64,000 bases of DNA from Planctomycetota bacterium (GTDB taxonomy: Bacteria; Planctomycetota; Planctomycetia; Planctomycetales; Planctomycetaceae): positions 1 to 64,000 of the forward strand of contig QQVO01000068.1 of NCBI GenBank assembly GCA_003388505.1. Reading direction: 5' to 3'. Shown piece after piece: positions 26,469-35,477 of the stretch. The stretch's first letter is position 1, and every line of letters starts with the position of its first letter. The translations under genes and the position numbers were made by a program. The notes under the pieces are model-generated. The model worked only from the letters and a program-made list of their open reading frames with translations. It was not told the DNA's origin and did no database searches.

Positions 26469-26933
26469 TCACCATCCGTGGTTTTCGGTGCAGTAACCGG
26501 CCGTGGGGCAGCCCGCCGTTGAACCGGACGTGGGAACCTGATTGTAGGCGTGCCACGTCGATGCCAGGGCCCGCTGACTTCCGGCTGCGTACCCGGCGAA
26601 CCAGTCGGCGGCCTCCCGATGCCCCTCGGGGTCGCGCCGACAGGACTTCCAGTATCTCTCGGGCGGCACCGGGGGCACTTCTCCGGAACCGCCGACGGCG
26701 ACGTCGACATAGGCCTGGACGTATCCGGACCGGAAGTCGCAGTTCTGTGAGGGGTGACATCGGCGGAGGGAGACGATGGCCCGTCGCGCGGCGCGATTCC
26801 GTGCGAACATTTCATCCACGTCGCGACAGTACTCCCGCGCTTGAGGCCAGGTGTCGGTCTTCGTGCGCGTCAACGCATGGCATCCGGGGAGGATGCCCGC
26901 TAGAACTAGATAGGCGACAAGGGCGCGTGGCAT
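26469..26933 (-). CDS. small conserved lipoprotein next to the polysaccharide exporter
   Basis: 154 residues with signal MPRALVAYLVLAGILPGC (lipobox LPGC). The mature part contains SGYVQAYVDVAVGGSGEVPPVPPERYW, DWFAGYAAGSQRA and a Cys pair near the C-terminus (GCPTAGYC). The aromatic GY and PPxPPxxYW pattern recurs, to my recollection, in planctomycete lipoproteins encoded beside Wza-like exporters; function unknown, but the neighbour suggests a role in polysaccharide export or the cell surface. Start ATG at 26933. The 242 bases between it and the next gene (26934-27176) show nothing recognisable. Confidence 0.75.
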   Translation of the reverse strand: MPRALVAYLVLAGILPGCHALTRTKTDTWPQAREYCRDVDEMFARNRAARRAIVSLRRCHPSQNCDFRSGYVQAYVDVAVGGSGEVPPVPPERYWKSCRRDPEGHREAADWFAGYAAGSQRALASTWHAYNQVPTSGSTAGCPTAGYCTENHGW

Positions 26934-27176
26934 GTCGTCTCGTGTGCCAGGTGGGAGAGGTCGCGAGTGCGTACGATTGCGCCGCTGCGTCCGGCGCGGT
27001 GCACGTAACCGATATCGGCCGGTGGGCGCGGCCGATTCTCCGCATTCTGCGGCAAGCGAGAGATTTTGCGCCGTCTGTTGACGGTTCGGGAATTTCGAGA
27101 GGACGGAGAGTTTTCGCCACCGGAAGAGGCTTCGCAGCTACTCCAGTTTGACAGGCGGGAACCCGAGGAGGGAGCG

Positions 27177-29294
27177 TCAGTCGGCGAGCAGGTAGGATCG
27201 CAGTTGCTCGACGACGTTTGCCGCGCGGTGATGGAAGATCTCGAGATCGGTCACGCGCCCCAGCGGCGTCACGGTGACCTCAAGGGCGACCCGCGATCGC
27301 CCTCCCTGGCCGTCCGACTCTTCACCGATGGCGACGATCAGTTCAACCGGCTTCTTCTCCGGCCGGGCGCCCCATTTTCCGAACAGGCCGGTGCGGCCGA
27401 GCTGCATGGCGACGAGATCGGACCGCACCTCCAGCAGTCTGGCGTCGTGATCCTGCACGAAACCCTTGAGTTTGTAGACGAGCATGTCGGCCGCGTGGCA
27501 CGCGATGAACCGAGCGGTATGGATGAAGTCGTCCCGGAGTTGAGCGCCCGCCGCTGCATCGGCGTCCTTGCTTTTCGCGTTCGGATCGTCCGGCTCCCGG
27601 TAGCAGGTGCGGTTTCTCCCGGACCGTTTGGCGTCGTAGAGCGCCTGATCGGCGCGCTTCACGAGCGATTCGATCGTATCACCCTCGACAACCTGCGCGA
27701 CTCCGAGTGAAGCGGTCACCGGCGAGGTGATTTCGTCGGCCAGACGGGCGTTCTGGATGGCGCGTCGCACGCGATCGGCGCGCTTGACCGCCTGTTCGAG
27801 TCCGGTGTCGGGACAGACGGCGATGAACTCTTCGCCGCCGTAACGGCCGATCGTCTCGTCGGAATAGAGTTCGTCTTCCAGCAGACGGACCAGATTGACG
27901 AGCACGCGATCCCCGACGGCGTGCTCGTAGGTGTCATTGATCCGCTTGAAATGGTCGATGTCGACGAAAATGATGCTGAACGGATCCCGGCAACCCCGTT
28001 CAACGAATTCCGCGAAGGATTCAGAGATCACGCTGTCGAGTTGCCCCCGGTTGGCGATGCCTGTCAGAGCGTCCTGATTGGCCGCTTGCCGCAGTTCTTT
28101 GTAGAGCGTGGAGTTTTTTCTGGAGTGTCCGACGTCACGGACGACTTCGGCGATGCCGTGCAATTCGCCGGACGAATCCATCAGCGGAATGGCGTGGCAC
28201 TCGAGTTGGCGGCGGTTTTCGGTTTCGGTTTGCACGCGCAGCGTGGCGCAGGCAGGCTGGTTCGATTCCATCACCTGGTGCAACGGGTAAGCGGCGTCTG
28301 GCAGTTTCTTTCCGACCTGATCGACCCCGCCGATGAGTCGCCGCGACCAGGTTTCTCCGGGGACCAACCGGCTGCCCGGGAAGAGGCCGGGAAGTCCGCT
28401 GCTGCAGACCACGAGTTTCAGGTCGGAATCCACGAGGTAGTAGCCGTCATACAGGTTCTCGAGCACGTAGAGATAGCTGAAGGCGTGGCAGAGTGAACTC
28501 GCCTGCGCGATCGTCGCGGCGTCAATCGGCGCGCTGGCGCGAATCGCTTCCACGGCTTCCTTGTCGTCCTGCAGGGCGGAGAGCCCCCCTTCGGTGAGCC
28601 AGCGGCGGAGTGCAGCGATGACGTTGCGATCGAGTTGGCGCTCCGATTCGACCAGGGCGTTGATCGCCTGCTCGTGGGAGAGTTGGTTGCGGTAGACCTG
28701 ATCGTGCCGGAGCGAGTCGTACATGTCGGCGACGGCGAGGATTCTCGCGCCCTGCTGCACGTCGGCGAGGGCCTTGGGATCGATGGCGCTGGAGTCTGCG
28801 GGTCCGCGCGACGCCTGACCCACGATTGCGACGGCGCTGTTGTGCACCCGGCAGGCCTGGAGGATCGTCAGCCCGACGTTGAGGTTCTGCGCGACGAGTT
28901 CCGCCTCGTCGGCGCTGAGGGCGGCCGGCTTGTGGAGAATGCTGTCGGGCACGCCGATCTTGCCGATGTCGTGCAGCATGGCGGCAATTTCGAGCACGCG
29001 CAGTTCGTGATCGTCCCAGCCGAGTTCTCTTGCGATGCCGACTGATGTGAGCGCCACGCGCCGCGCATGAAAGACCGTGGCCTGATCGCGGTAGTGCAGC
29101 GCCGAGAGCAGTCTGCGCAGGATCACCGGGGAGATGAGCCGTTCGTAGTCGTTCTGTGGATCGCCGACGTGGCCGTCTGCCGCCTGGCGCGCCAGGTCGA
29201 GCAGGACCATGAGAATCCGGGAAGAGTCCGCCGGGTGGGCGCTGGGATTCACCGGCGCGGCGGCCCGCTGCGGAATTTGAACTTGGACAGTCAT
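27177..29294 (-). CDS. degenerate HD-GYP-like / GGDEF signalling protein
   Basis: 705 residues, soluble. An HD-type domain spans about 50-250: His76 and the HDIGKIGVPDSIL block with His108-Asp109 are present, but the following M-x-x-H and the HHExxxGxGYP signature of HD-GYP phosphodiesterases are missing (the region reads GQASRGPADS). A PAS-like segment covers 270-395. The GGDEF domain spans 405-565 with the active signature RYGGEEF (486-490) and FVDIDHFKRIND, so diguanylate cyclase activity is plausible. The last 120 residues contain no recognised domain. It should link c-di-GMP synthesis to an unknown signal. Start ATG at 29294; the 199 bases before proC's 3' end hold nothing clear. Confidence 0.85.
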   Translation of the reverse strand: MTVQVQIPQRAAAPVNPSAHPADSSRILMVLLDLARQAADGHVGDPQNDYERLISPVILRRLLSALHYRDQATVFHARRVALTSVGIARELGWDDHELRVLEIAAMLHDIGKIGVPDSILHKPAALSADEAELVAQNLNVGLTILQACRVHNSAVAIVGQASRGPADSSAIDPKALADVQQGARILAVADMYDSLRHDQVYRNQLSHEQAINALVESERQLDRNVIAALRRWLTEGGLSALQDDKEAVEAIRASAPIDAATIAQASSLCHAFSYLYVLENLYDGYYLVDSDLKLVVCSSGLPGLFPGSRLVPGETWSRRLIGGVDQVGKKLPDAAYPLHQVMESNQPACATLRVQTETENRRQLECHAIPLMDSSGELHGIAEVVRDVGHSRKNSTLYKELRQAANQDALTGIANRGQLDSVISESFAEFVERGCRDPFSIIFVDIDHFKRINDTYEHAVGDRVLVNLVRLLEDELYSDETIGRYGGEEFIAVCPDTGLEQAVKRADRVRRAIQNARLADEITSPVTASLGVAQVVEGDTIESLVKRADQALYDAKRSGRNRTCYREPDDPNAKSKDADAAAGAQLRDDFIHTARFIACHAADMLVYKLKGFVQDHDARLLEVRSDLVAMQLGRTGLFGKWGARPEKKPVELIVAIGEESDGQGGRSRVALEVTVTPLGRVTDLEIFHHRAANVVEQLRSYLLAD

Positions 29295-29493
29295 CGGGGT
29301 CGCCTGCCAGCGGAAAGGTCGGTGAACGGCGATGAGAAGCGCGGCGATGAGAATTCAGGTGATGCGAAAACGCTACGTCACGCTTTGGGCGAGTCAAGTT
29401 GAGAGGGGCCCTTCACGGCGGAGGCGGAGCAACTTCCGCGAAACGTGACGGAAGAGACTTCACGTCGCGGACGGGGGAGCGAGGGAGAAACTG

Positions 29494-30315
29494 CTACGAC
29501 CGCGCTAACTGCTGCGATCGCTCCGTGGCGGCGGCGACGGCGTTCATCAAGGCCGCACGGACGCCGCCCCGCTCCAGTTCGTGGACTCCCGCGATGGTCG
29601 TGCCGCCGGGACTGGTGACGGCGTCTTTCAGTTCCGCCGGATGCCGGCCGGTTTCCAGCACCATGCGGGCTGCGCCCAGCAGCGTCTGGGCGGCGAGTTG
29701 GAGCGCTACGTCGCGGGGCAACCCGACTTTCACCCCACCGTCGCTGAGCGCCTCAATCATCTGAAACGCGTATGCCGGCCCGCTCCCGGAGAGCCCGGTC
29801 ACCGCGTCCAGCAACGATTCGGGCAGTTCGACCACAAGCCCCGACGCGGCCAGAAGTGCTGTGACGATCTCCGCATCATCGGCGTCGGCGTTTCTGGTGG
29901 CAAACGCAGAAGCGCCTGCTCCCATCAGGCATGGCGTATTGGGCATCACGCGGACCAGCCTGTGCCGACTGCCCAATGCTTCCTCGATGCGGTCGAGCGT
30001 CACACCGGCGGCAATCGAGATCAGCAGGTGCTGCGGCCCGAGGGCGGACGTCAACTCAGCCAGCAACGGAACCACGTACCGCGGTTTGACCGCCAGAATG
30101 AGGACGTTGGCACGTTCGACGACTTCGGAATTGGAGGGGACCACTTCCGCACCGGTTTCGTCGCGGAAACGGTCCCGCGCCTCTTCCGAGAGGTCGCTGG
30201 CGACGATCCGGTCGACCGCGGCCGCGCCGGAACGAATCAATCCCGCCGCGAGCGCCGTCGCCATGCGTCCGGCGCCGATGAAGCCGATCGTCGTGTTCGC
30301 GTTGAGAGCAGGCAT
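29494..30315 (-). CDS. proC: pyrroline-5-carboxylate reductase
   Basis: 273 residues; last step of proline synthesis, reducing pyrroline-5-carboxylate with NAD(P)H. The Rossmann start IGFIGAGRMATALAAGLI, the LAVKPRYV strand, VRVMPNTPCLMGAG, the helix-helix signature TGLSGSGPAYAFQMIEALSDGGVKVGLP and SPGGTTIAGVHELERGGVR are all intact, and length is normal. It starts 42 bases after the stop of the gamma-synthase-like gene on the same strand, so it is probably the last gene of a three-gene run. Confidence 0.95.
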   Translation of the reverse strand: MPALNANTTIGFIGAGRMATALAAGLIRSGAAAVDRIVASDLSEEARDRFRDETGAEVVPSNSEVVERANVLILAVKPRYVVPLLAELTSALGPQHLLISIAAGVTLDRIEEALGSRHRLVRVMPNTPCLMGAGASAFATRNADADDAEIVTALLAASGLVVELPESLLDAVTGLSGSGPAYAFQMIEALSDGGVKVGLPRDVALQLAAQTLLGAARMVLETGRHPAELKDAVTSPGGTTIAGVHELERGGVRAALMNAVAAATERSQQLARS

Positions 30316-30356
30316 GGAAATGATCGTCGCTCAGACCGGAGGCTTCGTCAACAGGT

Positions 30357-31871
30357 TCAGGAAGGGGGCGGGGTTGCATCGAGGGCGTCTGCGAAGCGTG
30401 CGATGAGTTGTTCGGCCGGTTCCATTCCAACCGAGACGCGGATCAGCCAGCGGGAGACGCCGCACCGCTCGGCGAAATCGAGTTCGCCATAGTGCGCCAG
30501 GATGGTGAAGGGACAGGCGAGCGTATAGTTCATCCCGAGATTCGGTCCCTTGCAGACGCGCAGCGCGTCGTAGAATCGGGGGGCATTGCGTTCGGGGTCG
30601 ATCAGCTCGAGCGAGAGCAGGCCGCCGTATCCACCGTCGCTGCGCAGGTGCGGGGCGTAATTCTCGGGGGTGGAATACTTCGGGTAATGGACGGCCGCCA
30701 CACGCGGATGTTCGTGCAGCATGTCGGCGAGGGCTTCCGCGTTCCGGTTGATCGTGTGGACGCGCTGCGGGAAATCGCGGGAGTTTTGCTCCAGCACCGC
30801 GACGTCTTCCGGCCAGAGAGTGTCCTCCCAGTCGTCCTGCATGAGACGGGCGATCTCCCCGGCGTGGGGGCTGTCCGGGTTGATGACCACGGCGCCGCCC
30901 GTAACGTCTCCGACGCCTGAGAAGAACTTGGTCAGGCTCGACCAGACGACGTCAGCCACGTCAAGCACGTCGACGTTCACGCAACTGGCGACCGTGTCGT
31001 CGACGACGAGCGGGCAGTCCGCCTCGCGCGCGAGCGGCGAAAGGGCGGTCAGATCGGGACTCGTCAGCAGCGGATTCGCCGGCAGTTCGGTGTAGATTGC
31101 GCACAGTTCTTCTGATTCGACATGCGCCGAGAGCTGCTCGAGGTCTGAGCGATCGCCACGCGGAAAGAAGTGGACTCCTGCTCCGAACGATTCCAGGATC
31201 TTGAGCGAGTCGACATAGGGAAACCCGAATTGAACCGACCTGAATTCGGGCCGGCGCCGCTGAAGAACACGTTGGAGCGAGAACATCGCCGCCATGCCGG
31301 TGGGGAACAACCAGACATGTGCGGGATCAACGTGCATGCAGTTTGCGACGCGGGTGCGAATTGCCTGTTGTGCGTCAAAGGCGTCTCCGGCCCGGCGCCC
31401 TTCGAGAATGGCCGCCGCCTGCCGCGAGGAAATCCCGATTCCCGAGTGTTGCCAGAACGCCTTGGCGGCGCCGGCGGCCTCGACAGGAAAACGCGCGGCC
31501 CAGACGCCGAACTCGGGAATTTCGTGGACCTCCGCCGTGTGTTTGGACCGCCGGCGGACAAACTCCACGCAGCGCCGCGCCGCAGACTCTGCGGGGAAGA
31601 CGAGACATTTCTCTCCGTCCCGTGCGATGCGTCGTTCGCATTCGGCGAAGAGTCTGCGGCAGAGTTGGTTGTAGACGAAGCGGGGATAGCCGGTGGTCAG
31701 CCGGCTGATGACGCGGGTGTCCTGCTCCTCGTAACCGATGTTGTCGGCCCATGTGGGCAGACAGGCCGAGACGGCGTGGGGAGAATCCGGAATCGGCGTC
31801 CCCAGATCGTCCGGTCGCCACAGCGGTTCGCGCAGCAGTTGTTCGGTGGGAGCAATGGTCGATGGCGTCAT
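30357..31871 (-). CDS. Cys/Met-metabolism PLP enzyme (cystathionine gamma-synthase-like)
   Basis: 504 residues, longer than bacterial MetB (about 380). The first ~110 residues are an extra N-terminal section. The fold-type I core has the PLP-stacking FPTGMAAMFSLQ block, PLVVDDTVASCVNVDV with the PLP-nitrogen Asp, and SSLTKFFSGVGDVTGG with the probable Schiff-base Lys. The C-terminal small domain has VAAVHYPKYS and the substrate-binding Arg region SRWLIRVSVGMEP. The long form resembles fungal Str2-type enzymes, an impression from length and motif spacing. Start ATG at 31871 overlaps the stop of the upstream aminotransferase gene (ATGA), implying translational coupling. Confidence 0.85.
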   Translation of the reverse strand: MTPSTIAPTEQLLREPLWRPDDLGTPIPDSPHAVSACLPTWADNIGYEEQDTRVISRLTTGYPRFVYNQLCRRLFAECERRIARDGEKCLVFPAESAARRCVEFVRRRSKHTAEVHEIPEFGVWAARFPVEAAGAAKAFWQHSGIGISSRQAAAILEGRRAGDAFDAQQAIRTRVANCMHVDPAHVWLFPTGMAAMFSLQRVLQRRRPEFRSVQFGFPYVDSLKILESFGAGVHFFPRGDRSDLEQLSAHVESEELCAIYTELPANPLLTSPDLTALSPLAREADCPLVVDDTVASCVNVDVLDVADVVWSSLTKFFSGVGDVTGGAVVINPDSPHAGEIARLMQDDWEDTLWPEDVAVLEQNSRDFPQRVHTINRNAEALADMLHEHPRVAAVHYPKYSTPENYAPHLRSDGGYGGLLSLELIDPERNAPRFYDALRVCKGPNLGMNYTLACPFTILAHYGELDFAERCGVSRWLIRVSVGMEPAEQLIARFADALDATPPPS

Positions 31872-33007
31872 TCGCGCGGTGCGGTCTGCAGTGCTTCTAT
31901 CAGAGCATTGATATCGTCGTCGTTATTGTAGAAGTGCGGGCTCGCACGAACACGCCCGTCACGATAACTGACGACGACGTTGCGCTCGATGCAATGCTTT
32001 TTGATCCGCCTCGGGCTGCCTCCCGGCAGGTCGAACGAAACGATGCCGGACCAGCCGTCTTCGTCTCGCGGGCTGAAGACATCGGCTCCGGCCTCGTGCA
32101 GCCGGTCGACAAGCCGATCGGTGTTGTTTCTCACCCGTTGATTGATCGTCTCGATGCCGATCTCGGAGAACATCCGCAGGCTGGCGCCCAATGCGGCGAT
32201 GCCCGCGACGTTCATGGTTCCGCACTCGAAGCGCGTCGCCGAATCGGGAAAGGTGAGGTCGATCTTCGAGAAGTCGGTCCCGGCGGCGACGCTCCTCCAG
32301 CCGACGGTCGTCGGGCGGAGGCGGTCGAGCAGTTCTCTGCGACAGTAGAAGATGGCCGCGCCTTCCGGGGAGACGAGCCACTTGTGCCCGTCGGCCGCAA
32401 GAAAATCGATGTTCATCGCCCGGACGTCGACAGGGAACACCCCGAGCCCCTGGATGGCATCGAGACAGAAGAGCACGTTCCGCTCGCGACACAACCGGCC
32501 GATGGCCGCCACGTCGCTGCGGAAACCCGACGCGTACTGCACGAAACTGATCGAGAGCAGCCGGGTCGTCTCGTCGATCGCGGCCGCGATGTCTTCCAGC
32601 AGGATGCGACCCTGTTCGCGCTGGGGAACTTTCCGGACTTCGATTCCCTGCGATTCCTTTTGCAGCCAGGGGTAGACGTTCGAGGGGAACTCCCCCGAGA
32701 TAATGACGATGCTTTCTCCCGGTTCGAAGTCGAGGCCCTCCGCCACCAGCGAAAGACCTTCCGATGTGTTTTTGAGAAAGGCGATCTCTTCAGAGTCGGA
32801 GTTGATCAATTCGGCGGACTGTTTCCGGACCGTTTCAATTTCGCCGTACCAGGCCGCCTCCCGCACGGCCCCCTGCTGCACGTAATCCTGCGACCATTCG
32901 ACGAACCGCTGCTGCGCCGGCAACGACAACGGCGCGACGGCCGCATGATTGAAGTAGGACCATTCACGGGTGACAGGGAACAGGGCACGGTAGTCGTCGG
33001 TCGGCAT
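31868..33007 (-). CDS. class V aminotransferase-fold PLP enzyme
   Basis: 379 residues from ATG 33007. YFNHAAVAPLS opens the fold; the PLP Lys lies in AADGHKWLVSPEGAAIFY near residue 190-200; ISFVQYASGFRSDV and DAIQGLGVFPVDV are typical of cysteine desulfurase / isopenicillin epimerase relatives, and FECGTMNVAGIAALGASL is the substrate-arm region. No catalytic desulfurase Cys loop is obvious, so the reaction is open. An in-frame extension to 33103 runs into the hairpin-pair element and is rejected. Its stop overlaps the next gene by four bases, so it leads a run with the gamma-synthase-like gene and proC. Confidence 0.85.
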   Translation of the reverse strand: MPTDDYRALFPVTREWSYFNHAAVAPLSLPAQQRFVEWSQDYVQQGAVREAAWYGEIETVRKQSAELINSDSEEIAFLKNTSEGLSLVAEGLDFEPGESIVIISGEFPSNVYPWLQKESQGIEVRKVPQREQGRILLEDIAAAIDETTRLLSISFVQYASGFRSDVAAIGRLCRERNVLFCLDAIQGLGVFPVDVRAMNIDFLAADGHKWLVSPEGAAIFYCRRELLDRLRPTTVGWRSVAAGTDFSKIDLTFPDSATRFECGTMNVAGIAALGASLRMFSEIGIETINQRVRNNTDRLVDRLHEAGADVFSPRDEDGWSGIVSFDLPGGSPRRIKKHCIERNVVVSYRDGRVRASPHFYNNDDDINALIEALQTAPRE

Positions 33008-33070
33008 GCGAGTGAGATTTCTTCGAGAGACTCCGAGACGAACAATTACTGCACCAAAGTTGGATTGCCG

Positions 33071-33144
33071 GGTGCCACTGGCTCCGCCAGTGCGAACCAG
33101 CAAGGACGTCGACTCCGCGATGCACTGGCAAAGCCAGTGGCACC
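33071..33144. repeat. hairpin-pair element (GGTGCCACTGGC type)
   Basis: Arms of 23 bases at 33071-33093 and 33122-33144 match as inverted repeats at all but two positions. Each arm is itself a hairpin with stem ACTGGC/GCCAGT; the differences between arms are in the loop (TCC versus AAA). Followed by the inverted copy of TTCAATCCTGAATTGAC (33151-33167), also present at 51946-51962. Lies upstream of the aminotransferase run and downstream of the propeller gene. Confidence 0.75.
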
Positions 33145-33173
33145 CAACCCGTCAATTCAGGATTGAATAACCA

Positions 33174-34409
33174 CTACTCGCGTGTGCCAACCGACAGCAG
33201 GCTGTGGAATGTCCGCAGGTACATCACGTCGCCGACGATGGCCGGGGTGGCGTGGCTCCCTTCGCCGATATCGTTCTCGGCCAGAACCCGGAACTCTGTG
33301 TCGGCTGCAATGACGACGACAATCCCTTCCGTCGAAACATTGAAGATGCGGCCGCCCGCCAGCACCGGCGATGAGTAGTAGCTGCCTCCGATCCGTTCCT
33401 GCCAGTGGACCGTCCCGTCGCGGGAATCGACGCAGGTGACGATCCCATTGTCGGACCAGAAAATGACGAGGTCGTCCGCCACGACCGGCGTGACGCACAA
33501 CGGCCCGCCCCGCTCCAGACGCCAGACCGGCTCCGCAGGTTCGCTGCCCGGCGCTACGGCGATCACTTCGTTGCCGCGCCCCAGATAGCCGGAAACCCCG
33601 ATCACCAGGTCTCCGGCCAGAACTGGCGAAGCGATGGACGATTCGTAGTGTTCCTTGTCGAAGACGTCGGCGCTCCACAACACCCGCCCGTCTTCGGGAG
33701 AGACGCCGCTGATTCCCTGCTCCCAATTGACGAAAATCAGTTCGCGTCGGCCGTCCGGCCCGGTCCTTTCACAAGGCGTCGCATAGTGCAGAGAACTCTC
33801 GCAGGGCACATTCCAGCGTAGCGAGCCGTCGCTGCAATTGATCGCCGCCCGAAAGCTGTCGGCCTGATGCTCGACCGGCAGGATGAGTATGTCGTCCACG
33901 AGAATCGGCGAAACCCCAAACCCGTGCCCCGACTGGAAAGGCCCCAGGTCGGTTCTCCATTGCTCCTCGCCCTCATGGGACAGCGCCAGAACGACAATCT
34001 CTTCCGGCGTGCCCCAGGCAATGTAAACCCGCTCCGCATCAAGCACCGGCGTCGGCGAGGCGAAACTGTTGAGCTTATGCTTCCCATGCTGCCCCGCCGG
34101 GAACGAACGCGACCAGACCTCGTCTCCGCTCGCGGCGTCAAGACAACTGACGATGCGCTCGCCGGTCTCTTCATCTCCCGAAGTGAGGAAGATGCGATCC
34201 TCCCAGATCACCGGCGAAGAGTGCCCGACCCCCGGCAGGTCGATCCGCCAATTGATATCGTCCTCCGTCCACTCCGACGGCGGCCCCTGCGACCCATTGC
34301 TGCCGCTCCCATTCGGTCCGCGAAACCGGGTCCATTCGCCGGCTTGTGAGTCGAGAGCAGTCCAAACGAGGCAGAGGCAGACACAAGAGATTCTAACGCG
34401 GGCGGTCAC
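33174..34409 (-). CDS. secreted PQQ-like beta-propeller protein
   Basis: 411 residues. A GTG start at 34409 gives a signal peptide ending near SQAGEW. The chain starts with the characteristic WTRFRGPNGSGSN of planctomycete propellers and then repeats blades such as SPVIWEDRIFLTSGD, LDAASGDEVWSRSF, PVLDAERVYIAWGT, PILVDDILILPVEHQ, CSDGSLRWNV and DSRDGTVHWQERIGG. No enzymatic PQQ site (Cys-Cys, Ca2+ ligands) is seen, so it is a structural or binding propeller. Divergent from the BtpA gene. Confidence 0.9.
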   Translation of the reverse strand: MTARVRISCVCLCLVWTALDSQAGEWTRFRGPNGSGSNGSQGPPSEWTEDDINWRIDLPGVGHSSPVIWEDRIFLTSGDEETGERIVSCLDAASGDEVWSRSFPAGQHGKHKLNSFASPTPVLDAERVYIAWGTPEEIVVLALSHEGEEQWRTDLGPFQSGHGFGVSPILVDDILILPVEHQADSFRAAINCSDGSLRWNVPCESSLHYATPCERTGPDGRRELIFVNWEQGISGVSPEDGRVLWSADVFDKEHYESSIASPVLAGDLVIGVSGYLGRGNEVIAVAPGSEPAEPVWRLERGGPLCVTPVVADDLVIFWSDNGIVTCVDSRDGTVHWQERIGGSYYSSPVLAGGRIFNVSTEGIVVVIAADTEFRVLAENDIGEGSHATPAIVGDVMYLRTFHSLLSVGTRE

Positions 34410-34581
34410 GGTACACCTGAGTCTTGAATGAGCAGATTCCGGGCGACAGGCCAATCGGCCCCGCTCACAATATACTCAGGTGTCGAGCGGCGTTCCTATC
34501 GACTCCGTTCGAATCGTATTGAATCACGTGGCGACGCCGACCGACCTGAAGCGGATCAATGACCTGAGAGGTTCCTCCGCA

Positions 34582-35400
34582 ATGACTCAATCTGACCTGA
34601 AGGACTGGACGAAGATCGTTCGGCCGGTGATCGGGATGCTGCATGCGCCGGCTTTGCCGGGAAGTCCGCGATACTCGGGGAGCCTGGAGACTGTGATGTC
34701 AACCGTTCTCAATGATGCGGAGACGCTCGCAGACGGAGGCGTGCACGGCCTGATGCTCGAGAACTTCGGCGACGTTCCGTTCTATCCGCGACGTGTTCCG
34801 CCTGAAACGGTGGCCGCGATGACGCGACTCGCAGGGCGCGTGCGCGATCGCTTTGACGTTCCGCTCGGTATCAATGTGCTGCGGAACGACGGCCTGGCCG
34901 CATTGGCGATTGCGGCCGGCGTCGGGGCGGAATTCATTCGAGTCAACGTGCTGTGCGGGGCGCGAGTGACGGACCAGGGGTTGATTGAGGGGATTTCCCA
35001 TGACTTGTTGCGCACGAGGCGAGACCTGCATGCGGAGCAAGTTTCGATATTCGCCGACGTCGACGTCAAGCATTCGGCGCCATTGGCGAGCCGACCGATC
35101 GCGGAAGAAGCCGTCGAGACGGTTCACCGCGGGGGTGCGGATGCGCTCATCGTCTCAGGACCGTCCACAGGCGTGGGAAGCGACGTTGATCAATTGCGCG
35201 AGGTTCAAGTAGCAGCGGCGGAGACGCCGGTGTTCGTCGGAAGCGGCGTGACCACGGAGTCATTGCCGGATCTGTGGCCGAACGCGGATGGATTCATCGT
35301 CGGCACGTCACTGAAGCGGAACGGGGACGTTGCTGCGCCTGTCGACCGGGACCGCGTCCGCGAACTCATGCAGGTGCATGCGAGCCTCGGGGAGCGATGA
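34582..35400 (+). CDS. BtpA/SgcQ family protein
   Basis: 272-residue TIM-barrel protein of the BtpA/SgcQ family, named for a cyanobacterial photosystem I biogenesis factor but widespread in non-phototrophs with unknown activity. Characteristic strands: VIGMLHAPALPGSPRY, ADGGVHGLMLENFGDVPFY, GINVLRNDGLAALAIAAGVGAEFIRVNVLCGA, IFADVDVKHSAPL, ADALIVSGPSTG, FVGSGVT and GFIVGTSLKRNG. ATG 34582 is preferred over an in-frame start at 34480 that lacks a ribosome binding site. Converges with purH. Confidence 0.92.
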   Translation: MTQSDLKDWTKIVRPVIGMLHAPALPGSPRYSGSLETVMSTVLNDAETLADGGVHGLMLENFGDVPFYPRRVPPETVAAMTRLAGRVRDRFDVPLGINVLRNDGLAALAIAAGVGAEFIRVNVLCGARVTDQGLIEGISHDLLRTRRDLHAEQVSIFADVDVKHSAPLASRPIAEEAVETVHRGGADALIVSGPSTGVGSDVDQLREVQVAAAETPVFVGSGVTTESLPDLWPNADGFIVGTSLKRNGDVAAPVDRDRVRELMQVHASLGER

Positions 35401-35477
35401 GGGCGGCTCGGCGGGCGCCTCCCCCGCGGTTGCGGCAGTAGCGTCGCGTTCACAGTCAGCGCAAGGGGGCTGACCGT

